The notes under the pieces are model-generated. The model worked only from the letters and a program-made list of their open reading frames with translations. It was not told where the DNA came from and did not search any database. 55,941 nt of DNA from RQOF01 sp964461135 (lineage in GTDB: Bacteria > Calditrichota > Calditrichia > RBG-13-44-9). Made by a program: the position numbers and the translations under genes. Below, piece after piece: positions 49,831 to 55,941 of the stretch. Numbering within the stretch: the stretch's first letter is position 1; every line of letters starts with the position of its first letter. Location of the stretch: contig CAYWTB010000023.1 in assembly GCA_964461135.1 (NCBI GenBank), positions 1 to 55,941 of the forward strand, read 5' to 3'.

Positions 49831-51281
49831 CACTGGTTATGTTCGTCTCCCTTGAAAAACATCTGCAGAAATTTGGGCAGTTTTTTCCAGCGGAAGAAGG
49901 TGGTCTCCTTAACCACCCGGTAGGTCAGGTAAATCCCGAACAAACCTACTATAATATTGGGTAACCACATGGCCAGGAAAGGCGATAACAGCTGGCGGTC
50001 GGCAAGTTCTTCCCCTCCGATCAAAAAAACCCAGTATAACAGGAAAAATCCGATACTGAAGGTGACCCCCACCCCCAGACTGCCTTTTTTCGCCTTGATT
50101 CCCAGGGGTGTCCCGATTAACACAAAAACAATGCTGGCAAAGGGTATGGAGAATTTTTTGTAAATTTCTACATCAAATTTGTAAATCTGTTTATCGTAAA
50201 ATTCCAGATTATTTTTCTCACTGTCCAAACGCTGCAGTATGGCCTGGGTTTTGCGCATGGCCTTGGAACGGGGAATCTGCAGATTGTCTGCCAGAGTATC
50301 TCCGGTTTCTGTAATTACAGGAGCCTTCGCCAGAAGGGATTGCAGTGAATCCGGATGAGGATAATATTCCGATACTATTTTCCGGAGTGTTTCCCGGGTT
50401 CCCTCCATTGATTTGCGGTATTTTTTTACCTCGTTTTCCATCATTCCCACGCTCATTTCCCGGTCACTTCGGTACTCGTCTTCTTCCCGTTTAAAAACCA
50501 GATCCGGTGCCGGAATATAGAAATTGTTAACACCGAAGTGCAACCGCCGGTATTCGGAATAGTCCCTGGTATTCACTTCATGAATTTCACCATCAAACAG
50601 GGTAAAAACCAGGCGTTCCTTCTTCTTGTCAAATACCAGCCGGCCCTGTTTGGCGGTAATGGTGCGCTGTTGGTCTGCGCTGCTGCGGTCAAAAATAGTA
50701 ATATCCCGCAGCCGGTCAGCTGCATCCTCCGCAGGATACTCCGGTCCCAGAATATCGCTTTTATCTGCGACTTCCTGTCCCAGAGATCTCTCAATATTCT
50801 GTACCAGAATGCTGTATTTCCCCATGTTCATGTAAATTCCCTGTTCCAGCTGGAGAGTCGGTTTTTTGCGGCTGATGCTGGCAAAGAGCAGTCGTGCCCG
50901 GTGATTATATTCCGGCAATAATGTATCGTTAAACCAGAACATGAATATGGTCAGAAGAATGGTGGTGATAATCACCGGGCGAATCACTTTGTACAGACTG
51001 ATTCCCGAAGTTTTGAGTATCGTGATTTCATTGTCGGCAGAAAGGCGTCCAAAGGCCATAAGGGAGGCCACCAGAACCGACATGGGAACCGCCAGCGCGA
51101 ACATCCAGGCCAGGTTCAGATAGACAAATTCCAGAATAGTAATAAGAGAAAGTCCTTTGCCGAAAATCCGGCCGATATACTGGACGATAAATTTGGTTAC
51201 AAAAACAAACATGATAACCGCCAGCGAGAAGAAGAAGGGGCCAATATGTTCCTTGATAATGTATCGAGCCAGGATGAACAT
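49830..51281 (-). CDS. lptF: LPS export permease LptF (YjgP/YjgQ family)
   Basis: The 483-residue protein has N-terminal helices starting MFILARYIIKEHIGPFFFS, an enlarged periplasmic region of about 250 residues with charged coiled stretches (near 290-350), and three C-terminal helices (IPFASIVFVLIGTPLGIKAKK). It pairs with LptG. ATG 51281 aligns with the LptG start and has AAGGA upstream. An in-frame ATG at 51320 with TTGAGG would add 13 residues and cannot be excluded. The periplasmic domain is longer than the usual ~360-residue LptF, which is common in FCB-group relatives. Confidence 0.85.
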   Translation of the reverse strand: MFILARYIIKEHIGPFFFSLAVIMFVFVTKFIVQYIGRIFGKGLSLITILEFVYLNLAWMFALAVPMSVLVASLMAFGRLSADNEITILKTSGISLYKVIRPVIITTILLTIFMFWFNDTLLPEYNHRARLLFASISRKKPTLQLEQGIYMNMGKYSILVQNIERSLGQEVADKSDILGPEYPAEDAADRLRDITIFDRSSADQQRTITAKQGRLVFDKKKERLVFTLFDGEIHEVNTRDYSEYRRLHFGVNNFYIPAPDLVFKREEDEYRSDREMSVGMMENEVKKYRKSMEGTRETLRKIVSEYYPHPDSLQSLLAKAPVITETGDTLADNLQIPRSKAMRKTQAILQRLDSEKNNLEFYDKQIYKFDVEIYKKFSIPFASIVFVLIGTPLGIKAKKGSLGVGVTFSIGFFLLYWVFLIGGEELADRQLLSPFLAMWLPNIIVGLFGIYLTYRVVKETTFFRWKKLPKFLQMFFKGDEHNQ

Positions 51282-51563
51282 GCGGAATCCTTTTAAAAAC
51301 TTTAAGTTAATGAAATTCATGAATTACCTCAAGGAGAATTGAAGTCTCACTTGAGGCGTACCTGCTTTATGAAAAATCCGTATTCAGGGCCAGCTTTTTC
51401 CTGTACTTTCCCGTTCTAAAAAAGTTGCCTAATAAAGATAAGGGGCCTGTCAAATTTTTTTTAGTTTTACTCAGGGCTTCCATTATGTAGATTAATTATA
51501 TGATTATCAATAATATGAAAAGATTTTATTAAATCATATACATCATTTCCATCAGGAGGCATC

Positions 51564-52928
51564 ATGAAATTCAAAACATTTTCTCTTCTGTTACCCGGAT
51601 TTATTCTTGTTATCTTACTGTCCTGCAGTAAAAAAGAAATGTCATTTACGGTACCGGTAGAGTATCATACACTGGATAACGGTTTAAAGGTGGTGTTATC
51701 ACAGGATCACACCGCACCCATTGTGACTGTGGCGGTTTATTACGATATCGGTTTCCGCACTGAACCCAGGGACCGTACCGGATTTGCCCATCTGTTTGAA
51801 CACATGATGTTTCAGGGATCGGCAAATTTAGGTAAAATGGAATTTATCCGGCTGGTACAGAGTAGCGGAGGAACCCTCAATGGCTCCACTCGTTTTGATT
51901 TCACCAATTATTTTGAAATCCTTCCCTCCAACAAGCTGGAAACTGCCCTGTGGGCGGAGGCCGACCGCATGAGGAGCCTTGATATCACCCAGGAAAATCT
52001 GACCAATCAGAAGCGAGTGGTGATCAATGAAGTGAAACGGAATGTCTTAAACTCTCCCTACGGCGGATTTCCCTGGCTGGATATGCCCCAGTACGCCAAT
52101 GAAAACTGGTATAATGCACATAATTTTTACGGAGACCTGAAAGACCTGGAGGTGGCAACCCTGCCGGAAGTCAAGGGATTTTTCGATACATACTACAGGC
52201 CGAATAATGCAGTTGTTGTAGTGTCCGGAGACATTAATCCGCCGGACGCCCTGAATGAGGTAAAAAAATATTTCGGTGATATCCCTGCCGGCCCATCTAT
52301 TACCCGGCCGGATATCAGCGAACCGCGACAGGAAAAAGCCAAAAGATTTACCAAGAATGATCCCCTGGCAAACAAGCCTGCCATGGCATTTTCCTATCAT
52401 ATGCCGAAAAAAAATACGCCGGAATATTACGCCATGGGATTAATTAATCAGATTTTACTGCAGGGAAATGACAGCCGGCTTTATCAGGTACTGGTGCAGG
52501 AAAAGGGTCTGACCGGATCGGTAGATGGTGGCATAAATCTGCTGGGAAATATGTTCGATTTTAATGGACCCATTCTTTGGACGGCTTACCTGTTTTATGA
52601 TAATAATGTCTCGGCAGATACCATACTGAAGGTTATAGACGGTGTAATAGAGGATTTGCGTACCAACAAAATTGATGAAGCGACAATGAAAAGAGCCATG
52701 ATAAAAATGCGCTCGGGTTTTTATAATGATCTGGATGATTATTACGGTTTTGGACTGGCAAATTTGCTGGCATGCTTTGCTTTGTTTGATAATGATCCGG
52801 CCCGAATCAATGAGCTGGAGAAAAATTTCCGGACAGTTACGCCGGATCTCATTCTGAAAACTGCTCAGGAGTATCTCCGTCCCACAAATCAGACCGTTTT
52901 AATAATAGAACCCCAAGCACAATCATAA
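51564..52928 (+). CDS. M16 family zinc metallopeptidase lipoprotein, catalytic subunit
   Basis: The 454-residue protein has a lipobox ending LLSC (Cys21) and an M16 peptidase domain with the inverted zinc motif HLFEH (His76, Glu79, His80) and a third ligand Glu156, exactly 76 residues after His80 as in pitrilysin-type enzymes. The C-terminal half is the second M16 domain. It would degrade peptides at the envelope. GGAGG precedes the ATG. The next gene encodes a matching M16 protein without the zinc motif, so the two probably form a heterodimer like the mitochondrial processing peptidase. Confidence 0.92.
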   Translation: MKFKTFSLLLPGFILVILLSCSKKEMSFTVPVEYHTLDNGLKVVLSQDHTAPIVTVAVYYDIGFRTEPRDRTGFAHLFEHMMFQGSANLGKMEFIRLVQSSGGTLNGSTRFDFTNYFEILPSNKLETALWAEADRMRSLDITQENLTNQKRVVINEVKRNVLNSPYGGFPWLDMPQYANENWYNAHNFYGDLKDLEVATLPEVKGFFDTYYRPNNAVVVVSGDINPPDALNEVKKYFGDIPAGPSITRPDISEPRQEKAKRFTKNDPLANKPAMAFSYHMPKKNTPEYYAMGLINQILLQGNDSRLYQVLVQEKGLTGSVDGGINLLGNMFDFNGPILWTAYLFYDNNVSADTILKVIDGVIEDLRTNKIDEATMKRAMIKMRSGFYNDLDDYYGFGLANLLACFALFDNDPARINELEKNFRTVTPDLILKTAQEYLRPTNQTVLIIEPQAQS

Positions 52929-52949
52929 TGAAATGAACAGGAGCTTGCC

Positions 52950-54335
52950 ATGATACATAAAAAATATCTTTTTACTTTTCTTCTAATGTTGAGTTCTGTA
53001 CTGTCAGGTTATTGCCAGAAAGAAGTTCCGCCTCCCGGCGGTGAACCGAAAGATTTTAATTTGCCACCCATCCAGAAAATCAGCCTGGATAATGGTCTGC
53101 AGGCCAGTATGGTCTCTTATGGTGATATTCCGCAGGCCGTTGTACGGGTGTACCTGCGGGTAGGCAATATTGATGAAAATGCTGATGAAGTTTGGCTGGC
53201 GGATCTTACCGGAGAGATGTTAAAAGAAGGAACGACCGACCTCTCAGCTACCGAGATTGCCAAGAAGGTGGCCGGTTATGGTGGCCAGGTAAACGTCTCC
53301 ACCGGCGTGGACCAGAGCTGGATAGGAGGTGAGGTATTAAGTGAATTTACCCCGCAAATGGTGAAACTGTTGGCAGATATTATTAAAAATCCGGCCTTTC
53401 CAGAGAAGGAATTTGACCGGGTGAAAAAAGATTTCATGCGGAATTTAAGTATTGCCAGAGCAGAACCTCAAAATCTAGCACGGGAAAAATTTCTGAAAGT
53501 TCTTTATGATAATCACCCCTATGGCCGTATGTTTCCCAGCGAAGACATGCTGAAAAATTATAAACTTGATGAGGTGCAAAATTTTTACAAAAATAATTAC
53601 GGAGCCCTGCGGGCCCACATTTTTGTGTCGGGCAAATTCAACAGAGATGAGGTTGAGGAGAGTATCCGATCTTCATTCAGCGATTGGTTCAAAGGGCCCG
53701 AACCGCTGGAAAAGACACCCCATCCAGAGTCTCAGAGAAAAATATATCTGGTAAATCGCCTCGGTGCACCGCAGTCAACAATTTATATGGGACTTCCGGT
53801 AATTGGCCCCACCGATCCGGATTATGTGCCACTTAAAGTGACCAATGCCCTGCTGGGTGGGTTCTTTTCCTCGCGCATCACTGCCAACATCCGGGAGGAT
53901 AAAGGATATACCTATTCTCCCCGCAGCTCTGTAGATACCCACTATCATGATGCGTACTGGCTGCAAGTGGCAGATGTTTCCACCAATGTTACCGGCGCTT
54001 CCCTGAAAGAAATCTTTTATGAAATAGACCGGCTGCAGAATGAGGCGCCCACTGAAGATGAACTAAAGGGTGTACAGAATTATCTGGCGGGTCGATTTAT
54101 TTTGAGTAATTCCTCCCGTACCGGAATTGTGAACCAGCTGGCTTTTATTAGCCTCCAGGAATTGGGCCAGAATTACCTGACGGATTATATTAAAAATATT
54201 TATGCCGTTACACCCCAGCAGGTCCAGGAAATGACCCAGAAATATATCCAGGATGGAAAAATGACCATAGTAATTGTGGGAGATCCGAAGGAAGTCCCTC
54301 CACAGGTTAAACGGTTTGCAAAAATTGAGTATTAA
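52950..54335 (+). CDS. M16 family protein, non-catalytic partner subunit
   Basis: The 461-residue protein has a signal peptide (cut near GYCQ) without a clear lipobox use and two M16-type domains. The HxxEH zinc motif is absent: the equivalent helix reads LADLTGEMLKEG. The C-terminal domain keeps the REDKGYTYSPRS segment, the R/Y substrate-binding pair of M16 partner subunits. It lies 21 nt after the catalytic subunit and has AGGAG before its ATG. The two probably assemble as an alpha/beta pair in the periplasm. A strong terminator follows at 54367. Confidence 0.9.
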   Translation: MIHKKYLFTFLLMLSSVLSGYCQKEVPPPGGEPKDFNLPPIQKISLDNGLQASMVSYGDIPQAVVRVYLRVGNIDENADEVWLADLTGEMLKEGTTDLSATEIAKKVAGYGGQVNVSTGVDQSWIGGEVLSEFTPQMVKLLADIIKNPAFPEKEFDRVKKDFMRNLSIARAEPQNLAREKFLKVLYDNHPYGRMFPSEDMLKNYKLDEVQNFYKNNYGALRAHIFVSGKFNRDEVEESIRSSFSDWFKGPEPLEKTPHPESQRKIYLVNRLGAPQSTIYMGLPVIGPTDPDYVPLKVTNALLGGFFSSRITANIREDKGYTYSPRSSVDTHYHDAYWLQVADVSTNVTGASLKEIFYEIDRLQNEAPTEDELKGVQNYLAGRFILSNSSRTGIVNQLAFISLQELGQNYLTDYIKNIYAVTPQQVQEMTQKYIQDGKMTIVIVGDPKEVPPQVKRFAKIEY

Positions 54336-54366
54336 ACATTTATTGACAACATGACAATTTCTACGA

Positions 54367-54398
54367 GGTGAAGGTTTGAATACCTTCACCTTTTTTTT
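54367..54398 (+). terminator. Rho-independent terminator after the M16 pair
   Basis: GGTGAAGGT (54367-54375) pairs perfectly with ACCTTCACC (54382-54390) over a 6-nt loop and is followed by eight T. Confidence 0.92.
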
Positions 54399-54478
54399 GA
54401 CTGTTGTTTACCGGGAACGAAATTTCAGCTGTGAAGTATTATCATAAAATATTATCAAACCATAAAGGAGGACTTTCC

Positions 54479-55069
54479 ATGTTCAATATAAAGAAAGTGA
54501 ATTTTGTACTCTTTCCGGCGGTGATTTTAAGTGTCTTATTTTTTTCAACATTATCGGCGGGAGAAATAACAACGGTTAAGGATTTTACGCTCCCGGATTA
54601 TAATGGAAAATCACATTCTCTTTCCGATTATAAGGATTCAAAGGTAATTGTAGCAATGTTTATCGCCACTCAGTGTCCTGTTTCAAATGCTTATAACACA
54701 CGTATGGTAAAATTGTATGAGGATTATCATCAGAAAGGAATCGCATTTGTAGCCATCAATTCCAATAAACAGGAAAGTACGGAAGAAATAGCTAAACATG
54801 CCCGGGATCATGAATTTCAGTTTCCGGTGTTGAAAGATAAGAATAATGTGATTGCCGATGAGTTTAACGCCCAGGTAACTCCCGAAATTTATGTGTTGAA
54901 TTCCAAATTCGAGGTACTTTATCACGGGCGCATAGACGATTCCCGTCGGGAAGATGATGTCAAATCAAAGGATCTGAGGCAGGCTTTGGATGAAATTCTT
55001 GCCGGAGAGAAGGTTTCTGTTACGGAAACCAAAGCTTTCGGATGTACCATTAAACGGGTCTCAAAATGA
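54479..55069 (+). CDS. Exported redoxin (AhpC/TSA-like thioredoxin fold)
   Basis: The 196-residue protein (ATG 54479 after a perfect AAAGGAGG) has a signal peptide (cut near LSA/GE). A peroxiredoxin-like domain follows: DFTLPDYNGKSHSLSDYKD, then FIATQCPVSNAY with the single active-site Cys66, and the cis-Pro region VTPEIYVLN. The CPVSN motif is typical of secreted redoxins paired with TlpA-like proteins; a C-terminal Cys (FGCTIKR) might act as resolving cysteine. It overlaps the next gene by ATGA, so the two are coupled. Confidence 0.87.
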   Translation: MFNIKKVNFVLFPAVILSVLFFSTLSAGEITTVKDFTLPDYNGKSHSLSDYKDSKVIVAMFIATQCPVSNAYNTRMVKLYEDYHQKGIAFVAINSNKQESTEEIAKHARDHEFQFPVLKDKNNVIADEFNAQVTPEIYVLNSKFEVLYHGRIDDSRREDDVKSKDLRQALDEILAGEKVSVTETKAFGCTIKRVSK

Positions 55070-55596
55070 AACGGGCACTATCGTTATGGTTTTTAACGGG
55101 TATTTTGTTCTTCCTGATCGGTAGTTGCGGGGACAACCATGACACCCGGTTTACCCATAGATCCTGGAGTGATGTACAGGAAGTTCCGCTGCTTGATTCT
55201 TTAAACCTTGAAAATTTTATCAGCAAAAGAGAGGGAAAGCTTCTGCTGCTGAATGTCTGGGCAACCTGGTGCATTCCCTGCCGGGAGGAATTTCCGGCAC
55301 TGGTTAAATTAAATCAGAAATATCATCATAATAAGGTTCAGATTATTGGAATCAGTGCAGACTATCCGGATGAAGTCGAAGAAAAAGTATTACCATTTCT
55401 CCGGCAGCAAAAAGTGAATTTTCCGGTATATGTACAGAATTTCAGCCGGCAGGAAAATTTTATAAATTTAATGAATACCGGTTGGAGCGGTGCACTTCCG
55501 GCAACTTTTGTCTTCGATTCCTCCGGTGTGCAGCGACATTTTGTTGTCGGAAAACAATCTTATCAGGATTTCGCAGGTTTGCTGGATGATCTGTGA
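55066..55596 (+). CDS. TlpA/ResA-like thioredoxin lipoprotein
   Basis: The 176-residue protein has a lipobox ending IGSC (Cys21) and a thioredoxin domain with active site WCIPC (Cys69, Cys72) in LLLNVWATWCIPCREEFPAL and cis-Pro in GALPATFVFD. It likely reduces disulfides or the neighbouring redoxin at the outside of a membrane. Its ATG overlaps the redoxin stop (ATGA, 55066-55069). A terminator lies 28 nt after the stop. Confidence 0.9.
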   Translation: MKRALSLWFLTGILFFLIGSCGDNHDTRFTHRSWSDVQEVPLLDSLNLENFISKREGKLLLLNVWATWCIPCREEFPALVKLNQKYHHNKVQIIGISADYPDEVEEKVLPFLRQQKVNFPVYVQNFSRQENFINLMNTGWSGALPATFVFDSSGVQRHFVVGKQSYQDFAGLLDDL

Positions 55597-55623
55597 TGAG
55601 GTAAAAGAATATCTTTTATTCAA

Positions 55624-55650
55624 GCCCCACCAGCAGTGTGGGCCTTTTTT
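55624..55650 (+). terminator. Rho-independent terminator after the redoxin/TlpA pair
   Basis: GCCCCAC and GTGGGC form a stem with one bulged C (55624-55630 with 55638-55643) followed by C and six T. No gene is visible between here and the window end (55651-55941). Confidence 0.75.
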
Positions 55651-55941
55651 GGAAATTGATAATTTTATCCCCGTTTGCCTGTTCCCCTTCCAATAAAATG
55701 ATTGATAATTATAAATGGCTTTTATATTTTTTGACATCATTATAATCTTAGCTCAGAACGCTGGAACAAAAACTAAAATGTCTTATCCATTTCCAGGCAT
55801 CGTTTCATTTTTGCAGGCGAACAGCGGGGTAGGAGAGACCGGAAATTTGAAAAATGTTATATTAGATAGATTTTAATTTTTAATAGAATTAACCTGAAGT
55901 CGTAAAAAGTTATGAATCTCCTGGCGTTTGTAGTAGAATGT

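Overview
The window looks like a contig from a Gram-negative, outer-membrane-bearing bacterium of the FCB group, most like the Calditrichota/KSB1/Ignavibacteria side. That placement is inference. It rests on proteins ending in a YPNPF-type C-terminal sorting/FlgD-like module, many lipoproteins and predicted outer-membrane barrels, an LptF/LptG pair, NtrC-type regulators, and mostly single housekeeping genes (plsX, metK, ptsI) rather than canonical operons. G+C is moderate. One 100-N scaffold gap (43053-43152) suggests a metagenome or draft assembly. I saw no rRNA, tRNA, CRISPR array or intact insertion sequence.

Layout. 1-6 kb: a PQQ-type sugar dehydrogenase with a sorting tail, two lipoproteins (one with two glyoxalase-like domains), a decayed flavoprotein fragment, a gene-free stretch that may encode a structured RNA, a DUF697-type membrane protein and a double-ACT protein. 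6.1-10.2 kb: a sigma-54-type promoter followed by a two-PDZ periplasmic protein, a histidine kinase and an NtrC-family regulator. 10.2-18.3 kb: a GST/glutaredoxin-like protein, a saccharopine/lysine dehydrogenase-like protein, a zinc alcohol dehydrogenase, a PhnP-like MBL hydrolase, then flippase, GH57 glycosidase and methyltransferase. 18.7-20.8 kb: a 5'-nucleotidase split into a C-terminal-domain lipoprotein and a Tat-exported metallophosphatase. plsX follows on the other strand.

22-35.7 kb is one long minus-strand run. Its core (31369 down to 22024) is a histidine kinase, a sigma-54 response regulator, a coiled-coil periplasmic protein coupled to the regulator by TAATG overlap, two predicted outer-membrane barrels, a periplasmic protein of six helical repeats, and a lipoprotein. 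No member after the regulator belongs to a family I recognise, and this is the best candidate here for an undescribed system. Upstream in the same direction lie a large barrel protein, a small exported protein, an inhibitory-type serpin lipoprotein and another small lipoprotein.

36-41 kb (minus): NifU/IscU-like scaffold, metK, bifunctional phosphoglucose/phosphomannose isomerase and PTS enzyme I. 41.6-48.7 kb: three tandem paralogous secreted multi-domain proteins that are mosaics of one another; the N gap lies in an internal repeat of the first. 48.7-51.3 kb: lptG/lptF (minus). 51.5-55.6 kb: a catalytic M16 protease and a non-catalytic M16 partner, then a redoxin and a TlpA-like lipoprotein thioredoxin. 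Several intergenic regions carry degenerate repeats with a strict 7-bp period.
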